This document shows positions 8,824 to 21,856 of a stretch of DNA of 64,000 bases, piece by piece (within the stretch, counting starts at the first letter, position 1; the number at the start of each line of letters is the position of its first letter). The stretch is from positions 111,282-175,281 of the forward strand of contig MCFE01000093.1 of the NCBI GenBank assembly GCA_002104905.1, written 5' to 3'. The notes below the pieces were generated by a model. That model saw only the letters and a program-made list of their open reading frames with translations. It did no database searches and had not been told where the DNA came from. This stretch comes from Basidiobolus meristosporus CBS 931.73. Its lineage: Eukaryota > Basidiobolomycota > Basidiobolomycetes > Basidiobolales > Basidiobolaceae. The translations under genes were made by a program, and so were the position numbers.

Positions 8824-11800
8824 ATGGAGAGTCAGGTTGCGAATATGGTCGGAGAAGATGTCACTCTAGACAACAAAACTGATAGAATGGAAACCGAAGT
8901 GCCCTCCGAGGTAGCAAATCCATCCAGTGCATCATTGCATCAAAACGGAGATCAACAAGCCAACAAAATATCCGAAGATATATTTGATGCGCCTTCGCCA
9001 TTGTCTGAACATGAAATCTCTTTCAATGGCAAATCGGAAAACGAGGAAAGCGACGCCAGTACAAGCAGCGACAGCGAGAGCGATAGTGGTTTTGTAGCAA
9101 TGAAGCAGCCTCGTATTAAAGCATTCCCATTGAGATCCGAGGCTTCGATTTCATCTGCGTCAGGAAACCCTTTTGCCAGGTAGATACCAAAAGGCCACTT
9201 ATTAAGACACAGCGTGAGTCTGAAATACCATTTTTCGTTAGTCAAGAGGAGATCGATGCCGCCCTAGAGATGGAAGTATCAGATATGGTTAGTGTTACGA
9301 GCACCAGTCCTCGTGTGGAAAAACTCTCAGCCGTCTGTGATTATGCCAGTTTGCTTACTTCACAATCTTAAACTGAACAGGGTCCTTCCGAAGCATCGGA
9401 TGCTGAATCAGAGAGCGATCTCTCAGATTTGTATAGTGATGACGATGGGTCTTCGAAGAACAAAAGCAAACACAGAAAAACGAAGCTTGGCCCTAAAGTC
9501 AAGTATAAACCAAACTGGGCCGTTCCATATGATCCAGTAGTGATCCCAATGGGCGAAAGGGTAAACCACTCTCTCCTGATCACATTAATATCATTACTTA
9601 TCGGTTGAGGGCTTTAGACGGTCGAGAAATTGCTTGCTCATAGACACAGCGCTCAAGATCCATCCAAGGAAGAACTGCTGGTCAAATATAAGGTAATCTA
9701 GGTCATACTGTCCAGTGAAAAAACACGCTAACTCTAGGATTATAGAACATGAGCTATTTCCATGCTGAATGGGTTCCCAGAGAACGAGTTGAACAAGAGC
9801 ATCTAGGCAAGAATCGGATCAAGAGATTCTTAGATAAACAAGGCTGGGATACTCAATGGGGCGAGGATCAGGCCTTCAACCCATCTTTCTTGAAGATTGA
9901 TCGAATCATCGATGAAGGAGAATTATCGATGGAAAACACCGATGAGGAGAGTATTTATTTTTTGGTGAAGTGGTGTGGATCTCCCTATGACCAGTCCACC
10001 TGGGAAAAAAAGGAAGATGTGATGAAGATGGACCCGCAAAAAATCGAAGAGTTCCACCAGCGCCGGGTGCTTTCTGAGTCTAGACCCGAGAAGCCAACAC
10101 CACGTCCTACGAAGAGTAGATTCGACAAGTTGAAGGAGTCTCCGTTATTTAAGCATGGCAACCAGCTTAGACCCTATCAATTGGAAGGACTCAACTGGCT
10201 GCTGTTTTGTTGGTTCAATCAACAATCATGTATAATGGCCGATGAGATGGGTCTTGGGAAGACCGTGCAGTCAGTATCTTTTCTCTACGAAGTGTTCCGG
10301 ACTTATAACGTACAAGGTCCCTTCTTAGTGGTAGCCCCATTGTCCACAATTCCTCATTGGGAGCGAGAATTTAAGGGCTGGACAGAAATGAATACCATTG
10401 TATTTCATGGAAGTGTGACCTCACGTAACCTTATTGTCGACTCGGAATTCTACTACAAGGATGCAAATGGCGAGATTGTGCCCAATTTCTACAAGTTTGA
10501 CGTCGTTATTACCACCTACGAGATGATCACCGCTGGATCGGTTCAGCTGCAGCCGATCAAATGGCGAGTAACTGTATTCGATGAGGCGCACCGACTGAAA
10601 AACAAGACCTCGAAAGTGTTAGAAATGCTGAAAACGTACCACCTGGAGCATAGATTATTACTTACTGGGACTCCGCTTCAGAACTCCATGCATGAGCTTT
10701 TTAGCTTGCTTAATTTCTTACAGCCGGACCGTTTCTACGATGAAAAGGCATTCCTGGATAATTACGGCTCGTTGAAAACATCCAGTGAGGTCGATAAGGT
10801 CCAGAAGCTACTTAAACCTCTGATGCTGCGCAGATTCAAAGAGGATGTGGAAAGTAGCATTCCCATGAAGGAAGAGACGGTCATCGAGGTTGAACTAACC
10901 AGCGTACAGAAGAAGTGGTATAGAGCGATCCTTGAGAAGAACTTCACATGGCTGAAAAAGGGATCCAAGGGAAACTCCTATGCGGGACCCTCTCTGATAA
11001 ACGTCATGATGGAGTTGAGAAAATGCTGTATGCATCCTTATTTGATCCAAGGGGCAGAGGAGCGAATCCTAGAGGAGCTCAAAGTCACCACAAGCGAGGA
11101 TCATTTGAAATACATGATCGAAGCATCTGGTAAATTGGTGCTTGTGGACAAGCTGCTTAAAAAACTGAAAGATGGCGGTCACAAAGTGTTAATTTTCTCT
11201 CAGATGACTCGCTGCCTGGATATTTTGGCCGATTATCTTCGTGCTCGAAACTACGGATATGAGAGAATCGATGGTTCGATTCGTGGTGAAATGCGTCAGG
11301 CCGCTATTGATCGGTTCTCCACGACACCCGATTCATTCGTCTTCTTGCTATGTACTCGTGCCGGTGGTGTAGGCATCAATTTAACTGCTGCCGACACATG
11401 TGTCATTTACGATAGTGACTGGAATCCACAGAATGACCTTCAGGCGCAGGCGCGCTGCCACAGAATTGGTCAAACCAAGCCGGTACAAATCTACCGTTTG
11501 ATCACACGTAATACTTACGAGAAAGAGATGTTCGACAGGGCTGGATTTAAACTTGGACTGGATAAAGCGGTTCTACAAAAGATGGATGCCACCTCAGCTA
11601 TGCAAGAGGGTGACGACGCTGATATATCGAATGCATCTTCTTCCCTGAGTAAGAAGGAGGTAGAGGAACTGTTAAAGAAAGGCGCATATGGGGCTTTGTT
11701 GAGTGACGATCATGATAGCGCCAAGTTTTGCGAGGAAGATATCGACCAAATCCTCCAGCGACGTACCACTGTCATCAAGCACGAGGCGAATGAAAAAGGA

Positions 11801-14104
11801 TCGGTATTCTCTAAGGCTACCTTTAGTGTGGGGAATTCGGATGATGTTGACATTGATGACCCTGATTTCTGGGACAAGCTAGCCAAGAAAGCGAACATGG
11901 ATGTTGAGGAAGAGGAGCTGGATAACCCTTTGATCATTCATGAGCCAAGGCTTCGTCGCCAGGTGAAGCGGTTTGGAACCCGCGATCAGAAGAACTCCGA
12001 CATTTCTGAGCCGAATTCGGATTTTGAAGAGCCTGACGACACGAACTCTAGAAGAAAATCCACGGACGGTCCTCGCATATGGAGCCTTGCGGAAAAGATC
12101 AAGCTTGAGCGTAAGCTGATGGTTCATGGCTACGGTAGATGGGAGCAAATGCTGGAGCAATTCCCTCGCCGCAGTGAAAAGGATCTACGCGCAGTCACTC
12201 GCTCTATGATACAGCATGTTCTCAAAAGCGTGGAGAGAACATCGGAGGAAGACGTGCGATTGATTGAAGATATCAATTCCCTCTTGCAAAATGATCCGAT
12301 CCCTGGAAGTCCCGAGAACAACGAAGAGGAAAAACCCAATGGCGACGTCGAGAATGACGACGATGGAGACGAGCTCAAGCCCTATCCTGGAGCCACAAAG
12401 AAACAGATTGCTGAGTTCAAATCCTTCATGATCGAAGCCCCGCAGGAGTATTTTGACCATATCGACAAAAAAGGAAGAAACCTTTTACTTCGTATCCAGA
12501 TGCTCTATACAATTCGAGATAAGATCGTCCAGAAGGATGTTCAGGAGAGTAAAGACGTCAAAATCCCCAAGGTCACCGGGGCTTTGCCTGTCGATTGGTG
12601 GGGAGTCGAAGAAGACCGAGATTTGCTCATAGGCATTTGTAAATATGGTTATCAGCAGTACAGAGAGCTCCGGCAAGATCCGGAGTTGTGTTTCTATGGA
12701 AGGAAATATATCGATAAAGATGAAGGAAATGACCCCGAACAGAACGGTGCATCGGAGCAGACGAATGGTCATGATTCGAACAAGGAAATGGGAGACGCAG
12801 ACAAGCAAGCTGGAGAGAACATGCCGGCCCTTATGTGGCCATCTCGTGCTGATCTTGGTGTGAGGTTACGTCGCATTATTGCCGCGTTTCATAGAGAGCA
12901 ACTGGCCGAGCAACGTAAAAGTCGAAGCTCCGAAAAGGAGAAGGAGAAGAAGCAGCAGCTTATTGAGAAGATGAAGCGGAAGGAGGAGCTCCAGGTGGAG
13001 AAAATGCGAGCCAAGCAGGAGGAGGCGGCGCTTCGCTGGAGTAAGAAGGATATGGCCGACTTCTATCGAACGCTGGCGTCATTTGGGGTTGAAAACCTGC
13101 CGGACGGAACCCGCACCTGGGAGAAATTCCGGGAGCTATCCACTCTCTATAACAAGCCAGACTCTTTGCTGGATGCTCAATATGCTCACATGATCAAGAC
13201 CGCGGAGGCGGTGATTGATAGCGATGGCGCTGGTGTAGCAAGCACTGGTGAGCATGAAGGAGTTGTGCTCACTATGGAAAGGTCTAAGCGACTCTTGAAG
13301 CGTGTGGATGTGCTAGGGACTGTTCGTGAGCGTGTCTTGAGCGCCCCTGATTTAGAGCATCACTTGTCATATGCTCGACCCACCCCAGGCCTTCCAGAAT
13401 GGTGGGATCCTAAAACACACGACAAACCATTTTTGATAGCAATGGCAAAATATGGTCTTAACCAAGGCGATCTAATCCTGGCCGATCCAGAATTACCGTT
13501 CGGCAAGAAGGATGACATGAGTGCTTCAGAAACCGAGGAAGCGAACACCGAACTCAAAGGCCGTACCAATGGAACGTGGCTGAAGGAGTCGGTAGTTTTG
13601 CGCAGACTTGATCATCTGATCGACCTGGTACTTAATTCCCACGCGCACACCAAGAGTAGAGGCTCGAAGGCAGCCGTGAGATCTTCATCGGCTGCATCCA
13701 CTCCGACGGACTATTCGGTGGCCAAGAAATCAGGGCTCAAGATCACCTTGAAGCTGAACAGATCTAGTTACGATAGTGACTCGGATGACAGCGCGGAAGA
13801 CACAGATGAGATGCTCAAACAGGCCACCAATAAGATCTCGAACAAGATAAAAAGCATCGAGGAACGTCGAAAGCGGAAATCCAGGCCAACCTCGTCAACC
13901 TCAAAGCATCGTTCCAGTCAGTACAGTAGTGATGATTCCCTGAGCGAAATCTCGGATATCGACTCGTTTTCCGAATCCGACCAGGAAATCAGGTCCACCA
14001 AATCCTCAAGCAAGTCTCACAAGAGACAGAAGCTCCACTATAAAGACATCGTGAAAAGCAAGAAGCACGGGAAGAAGGACAAGAAAAAGGGAAAACACCG
14101 CTGA
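8824..14104 (+). CDS. CHD6-9/Kismet-type chromodomain helicase remodeller
   Basis: Exons 8824-9093, 9180-9287, 9381-9560, 9618-9692 and 9746-14104 join to about 1663 aa. The protein has an acidic Ser-rich N-terminus, a divergent first chromodomain (exons 4-5), and a second chromodomain (YFLVKWCGSPYDQSTWE). The SNF2 ATPase shows Walker A DEMGLGKT and Walker B DEAHR, and the helicase C-terminus shows GGVGINLTAADTC and QAQARCHRIGQ. Downstream segments are KEVEELLKKGAYGAL, KFCEEDIDQIL and DDPDFWDKLAKKA, then a SANT/SLIDE-like part and a Lys-rich tail. The FCEEDIDQIL segment and the NMSYFHAEWV linker are features of CHD subfamily III (CHD7/8), not of CHD1 or CHD3. The first intron (9094-9179) is chosen by phase. 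Role: ATP-driven nucleosome sliding. Confidence 0.92.
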
Positions 14105-14618
14105 GACTCTCCCGAGCATAGCCAAACCTATCCACCACTCACCGTATCCTGAATCTCCCCCCCTTCCCACTGACCTATAGGTGGTATTCCGATCACTTTA
14201 CTTTAGTTCATATCTTTGTTAATATTCCCAACTTCGTAATTATTAAATCCCTCTGCTGCTGAAATCCAGAGATGCTGTATGTCTCTTCGTGCAAGATATA
14301 AACGGACATCGGCTGCACATGCTCTTTAGGTAGATTTGGCTTTACTATTGAAACTCTGTTGAGCAGCTCATACTGGTCAAGCTGTGATACACACTTCTAG
14401 CTACGGCTATATCAGTGGAGGACCGGCTGAGAGAAAAGAGTAGTCTACATACACGCACACACACATATATTATAATTGTATAGTATCTCCGATTTGTTGG
14501 ACCCTCGTGACGGGTTTGGAGTACGATTAATGAGAAGGGGCGATTTTTCCAAGAGAGCAATGGTCTTGTTGTGGTGACAGATGGCAGTAACGATATTAAG
14601 CTACCGGTGTTTGGCCCT
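14105..14618. other. Convergent 3' region
   Basis: This lies between the CHD stop and the stop of the minus-strand Pns1-like gene. It contains a short CA-rich stretch (ACACGCACACACACATATAT near 14452). No gene is recognised. Confidence 0.4.
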
Positions 14619-17027
14619 CTAGCTACTTACAAAGGCCTCTTTGGCAGGTGGATAGTGGCACCTGTTGGAGTCGAGATCAACTGCATAACAGAGGAATGTT
14701 GCGTCCGCGCTAGGCATTGTGGTTGGTCAATAACAATAAATCTCTAGGAAGACGGATTGTGGAGGGTACTCACATGTTGATCATTATGTACGAGAAGAAC
14801 TGGAGCAGGAAAAACGGTATCAGGAACCCTACCAAGCCGCTGATGTAGCCATTGGGTGACTCCAGGTTGAATGTGGCGAAATTGAAGCACAGAAAGCCGG
14901 AGAAAAACGACACACTCCCGGTTCCCATCAACAGCAGAAGACGCAACAGAAATCCTATGAATGGCACCGAGGGCATGGATCAGTATCAGCCGTACACTAC
15001 ACAATTCCTGCAACAGTACCATTTACTAGGTTGTGCGTCAAGGATCTTCGCATTATCTGCGTCGTCATACGTGCTGAGGAGCAGAACCCTTCCCCAGTGA
15101 GTCCGACGAATGAGATGGTATAGCGGTTGAAGATATCCAGAATCCCAACCAAGAAGTTCAGCAGGCTGGTGCACGCCACAAGAAACGCATTGCGCGAATC
15201 TTTGGTCAACTAAAGAAACATCCGGTCAAGGTTGCGCCGGGAAATATATAAATCAAATATACTGACGTTTTTCAAAAAGCCACAGATGTATGTGAACAAA
15301 CGTGCGGATGACATGACTAGGCCACCAAGGCAAATTGAGCCCAGGGAAGTGGTGAGCGATCTTTTCAATGACTTGTATGTAGAGTTCACCTTTTGGGCGG
15401 CCCCAAACTCGTGTCTATATCAGGGTGGTTATGGTGTGCATGAATCGGAAGCTACACTCTGCTGGAATTACCTATGGAAGTACCATTGAGAAACAACACC
15501 TGCTACGGTAGCCCTGTAATCCAAGAAACGGTTAACCATGTGGAATATTCGACTGGGTATATGTACTAATTTGCCAACCTATGTACTCCGTTGAACACTG
15601 CTGTGGTCCAGAAAAACACGAACACGAAGAATGTGGTTAGCTGTTGTGCTGGTGATTCAACAGCAACTATACATAACGATGTTAGGATTCCGAAATGACA
15701 AACATCCTGGAATAGCAATACCATCGTTTCCGTATCTGTCCGAATGCTTCACAAGGAACACTCGACTGAAGAAAATCAGCCAGATAGCGCAGAAGAAAAT
15801 GTACGACCCCAATAGAAGCACTGATATCGAAATGATCTCCGGGTTGTTAGCAAGCACATCGAAGGAAAGCTAAAATCGGGGTTCAGCTCCACTAATATCG
15901 GCACTGGCTACAGCATATCCTTTGGAATACCTGGATTATGTTGATATTTGCATTGATCTCTTTCCGCTTTCTCAGAACAAAGACGCTATGTAACAAACTC
16001 AACGATAGCGGGACCAAGGAAAATATAGACAAACTGAAGATCCTGATTATTTTCCGCTCCGCCCATCTCATGTTGTCTACCTCTCTTACCTGCCAGGCCC
16101 GAATCCATATCGTGACGAATCAAAGGTAAGGGCCTCGGACAACGCCCATACAAACAAAACGATCCCGAGTATTGGCGTGGAGATCAAAGCGAACCATACT
16201 AGATGCTGGAGCAAATGTTAGCGTCGGTCTAGATCTAAATGATGTTGGCGATTATCATTTAACCTTTGTATAGCGCCTTAATGCATGAAACCAGGCAAAT
16301 CCCATGAAGATTGAGCAAATGATAATCAAAGTCAAAACCCCTAAAAATATTGCGTGAGTTCAAGTAGCTAACTGAGGAACTCACGAAACCTACCAAATGT
16401 ATTCTTCAATGTGGCATATATGCTTTTTTTTAGGAGGTCGCCTAGGTAGCGGGACTAAAGGGATAATTCAGTATCGGTTGAGGATTGAGTCATATCAGGT
16501 GTACGCACACTTGTGGAGAAAACCAATATCATCCCCGTGACAGTAAAGGCCAATATGGTCAAACAATATAGACCCGCGAAAAAGGTGTCTTTATATTTTT
16601 TTCGCACCGCCAACATATCTGGCTCTACATTAACCTGGTTTGAGGGTTTGAGTACATGTTCTTCCGGAGTTGAAAAAGGCGCTTACCTGCGACTCAACCT
16701 GCGGAAGTAATTCTTCTTCGGTTGTGTTTGATAAAATGGAATTCTGAATAGTTGGTGGAACAGTCTCCAGGTAAATGTTGGAGGCAAGCTGAATTTGGAA
16801 ACTGGGTCAAATGCAAAGAACAACCATTGACGATAGAGAAGGTGTCACGCTACCATGTTGAGTGGATTCGAAGTGAAAAATCGGGAGGGTAGCTGATGAG
16901 ATGGTGCATCAGCATCGTGTTCTGATATCGATAGATGGAAGGACGGCGGAGGAGTCGTTTCGAGTTCGGAGGTGGATTCCGAATCGGAGTCCGACAGGAT
17001 TGAAGTTCCAATAAATGGTTTGTCCAT
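14619..17027 (-). CDS. Pns1/CTL (SLC44) choline-transporter-like protein
   Basis: This is a multi-exon gene of roughly a dozen short exons. E1 is 16854-17027 and E2 16687-16788, E3 starts at 16634, and the last exon ends at 14619. The cytosolic Ser/Asp-rich N-terminus is followed by a first helix (GLYCLTILAFTVTGMILVF) and many further helices. The diagnostic CTL region reads ATVAGVVSQWYF, SLGSICLGGLVMS, then FNRYTISFVGLTGEGFCSSA, and the C-terminus has DATFLCYAVDLDSN. These match the CTL/Pns1 domain at the plasma membrane. Choline transport is established for animal SLC44; yeast Pns1 is not a proven choline carrier, so the substrate is open. Exon edges in the middle are only approximate. Confidence 0.85.
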
Positions 17028-17786
17028 AGATCACCAAAATGTATTCGCACGGAGGGATTTTAACGAGGTTTTGCAACTAGACTACAAAGGGAACTTTTAG
17101 CAAGTGAAAGTCTATCGGAAAAGAATGAAACTAAATAACTAGCAGATACACGACACTTTTGAATGTGACTGTAAAATGGACTGCATTACACATAAATCAA
17201 TCCAATCACAGATTATTCAAATATACACCAGGATGAGGAACACTTAGTCAAGTTGTTGAGGAATCCCAACAAGTGATCATTGGCCTTGGTGGATCATATG
17301 ATTGCGCAGTAATAATTCCTCCAGGTTCTTCCCAACTCAATTCCAACACTTGATAGGTGATTGACATTGAATTATAAGCATGCATGCCATCACTGCCTGC
17401 ATTGTTTGACGGGTGTATAAATGTAGCCAAGAGCCAATAAATTCGATGGCGGAGGGGAGTGAGGATCCCATATGTCAGCATAGCCATCTCAACCGCACTT
17501 GCATAACAAGCCAGAGATCACGCCTATATAAACCTCATTCCTCTATTACTCTGTTGCAAATGGATGATTTTTTGATTGATGATTGCATAAACGGTACCAA
17601 CTCTGGTTGATCCAAAATGATTGATCGATATATGCTTAGTGTGGAGCCATAGGTTAGACAGCCACCAAAGCCTTACAGGTGCTACTTTCTTGTTCAAGAA
17701 AGAGCTCTTTGACATTGTCGTGATTTATCCTTTTCCGCGATTCCCACCTATCACATAAACAACGTAATCACTATACTTCGCTTTTT
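17028..17786. other. Divergent promoter region
   Basis: This is shared by the Pns1-like gene (minus) and VPS54 (plus). Small ORFs here on both strands lack any domain. No RNA gene is seen. Confidence 0.4.
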
Positions 17787-20700
17787 ATGGCATCTCCTAA
17801 CTCACAGGGCAAATCTGACAGCTCAGCAAGTGGCCCCGATTCTACAGATAATGTCTCAATAGTTAGTACTACCTCGCGTCATAAAACTCCCAGCTCTCGT
17901 CTATCTTCACTGACCGATGCTGTGCCCATTGAAAAACGTTGGACAACAAAAGAAATCGGAAAGAATGCCATCTCGGGAGTTCTGAACGACCCTAATCGTG
18001 GTGGTAACACTGTACCAAAACTGCATAAGAATGACCTACCAATCGTGCCTCACGCAGCCATCAAGAAAATCAAGACCTCTGATTTCGATGAGTACATCAA
18101 GAAGATCTCATCCGTGTTCGAAAACTACGAAGCAAATCAAAACGTGGGCGTTTCTTTATTTTCCGACGAGTTCAAAGGAATCGATTCTACGTTTGAGGAG
18201 GGCTCGGAGACCTCAACAGATGAAGCCCAAGAGGGAAGGAATGGTACTGCCGATCCAATCATTTTGGAAGGAATACCTGAAATATTTTTTAGTCCAGATT
18301 TCAGTCTGGAAAATCCAGAAACCTTTGAAAGTGTTTGTAACGGAGTCAGCATGTTTGAGGGGAATGATCGCGAAGCCATAGTAGAGCAAAGCACCGTGTT
18401 GCAAGAAAAGCTGTCCCAGTACTTGGACACGGTCGAAGTTCGCTTGACCAAGGAGATCTCAAGACGTTCACCAGCTTTCTTTGCGGCGGTTTCTAATCTG
18501 CAGGAAATTCATGGCGAAACTCAGTACTGCGTCTCGAAGATTCACACGTTAAGAGATAAGATGTCGAAACTTTCTGATCGACAGTCCAAGAAGGGGCTTG
18601 ATGTTATACGCTTACAAAGGCGTAGAACCAACTTGAATTTGCTTTTCCAAAGCGTGAAAATGATTGCCGAGGTCAAGACAACACAGCCCATGATACAAGT
18701 ACTACTTGGTCAAAGCGATTTCATCGGTGCGCTTGACCTTATTGCAGAGGCTAATCGAGCTTTGAATGGAACCCACAATACTCATCATGGAGAAAGCAAG
18801 GATGAATTTTCCGACACGAATGTAAATATTGCGGACTCCAAACTGGATATTCCCAGCGTTGAAGTTCAAGATGCAGACGATTCAGGTGACCAGCGGATTG
18901 TTCGCAAAAATATTAAGAAAGTGCAGAAGGCAGTTGACATTAGGGGAGTAAGAGCATTGGTACATTTCAACGGCCAGCTGGCTGAAATGTTCAACGTTAT
19001 CACCAAAATGCTTCAGAGCGAGTTCGTTAGAGTCGTAATAGAGGAATTTAAGCAGCCAATCCCGGAGCCAAGCATCGACGAAATTAAATCTGTTCTCCTG
19101 TCTTCACCCACCGAAGGAATACTGCAAAATACAAACACTCTATCCACATTCACTTCTTCATTATCAATCACAACAGAGAAAGAATCCTTGAAAGGCGTGC
19201 TAGCACCGCTTCTCTTAGGTCTGTTGAAAACTGGACAAATATCTCCAGCTCTGAGTGCATACAAAGAAGCTTTGTCGAAGGAATTGGACAACACCATCAA
19301 AGAGGTAAGTTCGGTAGTCACGAGTAAATTTATCTGGAGATATTCAATGTTGATGGTTTCTTTCTAGCAACTCCCAGAAAACCTTAAGGCTGTAATCAGA
19401 GTGGATTTCCTCAAAGATCAAGAGAAGAACATCAGGTACGCCAAGACCATACCTCATGAGAATTCTGCATTATTCACCGAGCAAAATATATACAGCGAAG
19501 ATTTTGGAAAGCAGCTACGCTCCATGACTTTCGATGCATTCTTTAGTCTTCTGCTCTCTATGTTCTCTGTTCTTCTTCATCACATTCGAAAAGCCGCTGC
19601 GATCCATGATTTGCTAGCGGAGGTGGTAAATGAGGCGCTCAATCATGGCGTTGAGATAGACATTGGGGAATTCCACGCTCTAATGGATATTAACGACGAC
19701 AAGCCAAAAGCTATTACTCCACAATACAACAATAGAAGCAACAACGCAGAGTCACTTAATTACTTGGGCATCACCATGGAGAAGCGCTCGCATTCTCTCC
19801 CACCTCTTTCCGAAGAGCCAGAAACTCCATTTTTCAAAATGACCAACGAGTCTGCCGAAATTTTGCATGGACTGTTGGATACGATCCATTTACGCTGCTC
19901 AAAGCTCATCTCCTTACGCAATGAGCAAAATGCACAGCTAAACCCTATTCATTTCTATCGCTTATGCTCAACCATGTGGTCATTTATCCTGGAAGAAGAA
20001 TTCTTCTGTCAGAAGCTTTGTTTTGGTCTCCGTGGAACTCTTACGTCCCTTGTAATTACTTTTTCCGCAATGGCTCAGCTCAAGCTAGTACTAATCTATG
20101 CAATCGTTAGGCTAAATCTTTCCTAACACGGTTCCACATGGAAAGAACGAAGCAGCTTGCATTACTCATCGAAAGTGAGCAATGGATTCAAGCCGAAGTC
20201 CCGGTCGAGTTTCAACAGATTGTAGATGACATAATAGCTGCCTCCCATGAGTCACGAGCATTCAAATCCGGCCCAAACAAAACCGAGCAATCCGATCCAC
20301 CGGCTGAACGCGACCCTTCGGACGGTGTCCAATCCGTTAACGAGTCAGCATCACCCGTTGACGAAACAGCAAGACGTTCTCAGAGTATCGATCTTGATCG
20401 AGCTTCGATGCTTTCATCGGGTAGCAATGCAACGTCTAGTCATCGTCAATTAGAAGTGGATGGCCAGGAGTATTTTGTGGTCGGGTGTGCACTAATGCTG
20501 TTGAAGATGCTGGAGGATTATTTGCAGTGCTTATCGAATATCCCTGTCTTGACAACGGATGTATTTCATCGTATTCTCGAGTTGCTTAAGGTATTTGCAA
20601 CATGTCTTCTCGAATGAAACATGCCTGTTCTAATCTCCACCCCAGTTATTCAATTCTAGAACCTGTCAGGTCATCTTGGGCGCTGGGGCTATGAAATCTG

Positions 20701-21622
20701 CCGGGTTAAAGAACATCACCGCCAAGCATCTGGGTACAGAGAATTACTCTTGGAAATCCTTCTCAGTATGTATGGTTGACTTACTTACCATGACCTCTTA
20801 CAGCTTTGGCATCACAAACCCTCGGGGTTGTAATTGCTATTATACCGTTTGTTCAGAACTGTGTTCGTGTTAACATGTCCACGAAACATGCGTTGCTCTT
20901 GACAGAGTTCGATCGCGTACTTAGGGTAATCAAGTGTTCCTAGCTATGAGTTGCGATTTTTGACATCAACCCTCTAATCGTGTGGCTACATGTAGGATTT
21001 CAAGGAGCACCAAAGTGAATTGCACGAAAAACTTATTACCATCATGAAGGAAAGAGCCGCCGTCCATTGCCGCTCTCTTAAGGTGTGAAACAGTGTTGAG
21101 TGAATATTGTACGATGCGCACTAAAATCACATATCATAGACTATCAAATGGGACACACCCGCAGAAGCCGACGCTCAAGAGAAGCCCAATCGCTATATGG
21201 AAATTATTGTCAAAGAAACAACGACATTGCACAAAGTACTCAGCAAATATCTGCCTAGCGAAACTATCATGGTAACTTTATCGTCATCAACTTTGCGTTC
21301 TAGCAGTGTCAAATGAGATAACCTGATATTTCTAGTTCGTAATGTCCCGAGTCACTACTATGTATGAATCACGGCTTCAGGAAACGATAGAAGAGCTAGA
21401 TATTACTACCGAGATTGGCAAAGAAAGGTAAAGTAGCTATCAATAGCTGGCCTTGCAATCAGTTTGATGTATTGACCGATTTTCAGACTGATGGTAGATG
21501 TAAACTACTTCAGCGAAAAGCTCTTCTCTCTTGAGGGGGTTGAGCCTGCTCACTCCAAACTAGTTGAATCTCTTAAGCAACTTGAGCTAAAATCCCCTAG
21601 AAAATCTCTCAGTCTAAGCTAA
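17787..21622 (+). CDS. VPS54: VPS54, GARP tethering complex subunit
   Basis: Exons 17787-19304, 19368-20051, 20111-20590, 20646-20733, about 20805-20926 and several short ones lead to the TAA at 21620. Conserved signatures are IPEIFFSPDFSLENPETF, LSQYLDTVEVRL, MIQVLLGQSDFIGALDLI, FLTRFHMERTKQLALLIES, YFVVGCALMLLKMLEDY and NSRTCQVILGAGAMKSAGLK, followed by the VPS54 C-terminal domain. With VPS51, VPS52 and VPS53 it tethers endosome-derived vesicles at the trans-Golgi. The N-terminal 80 residues are low-complexity and Ser-rich. Two other membrane-traffic genes occur in the window (Gyp7-like and Pns1-like), without obvious linkage. Confidence 0.92.
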
Positions 21623-21856
21623 TTCTCGGCGCCATGAAGGCAGATCTTCCCAGGAACAGAAGACGTGAAATTGAAATGCATCACTGAACGCCAAATAAAT
21701 CACTTTTCCAATGCGCTCTTATTCAAGATTCCCCGGTGTCTAGAATCAATAAAATACGAATCTCCATAGTAATGGGACGAATTTACTGAGTCTTCACAAA
21801 ACAACATACTACATGACCATGTGTGGATCAAAATTAGGGATACAATATAAAATATT

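Noticed and set aside
10762-13569. Minus-strand and alternate-frame ORFs inside the CHD gene
   Set aside because: They overlap a long conserved coding exon, lack domains, and are Ser/Leu-rich as expected for antisense frames.
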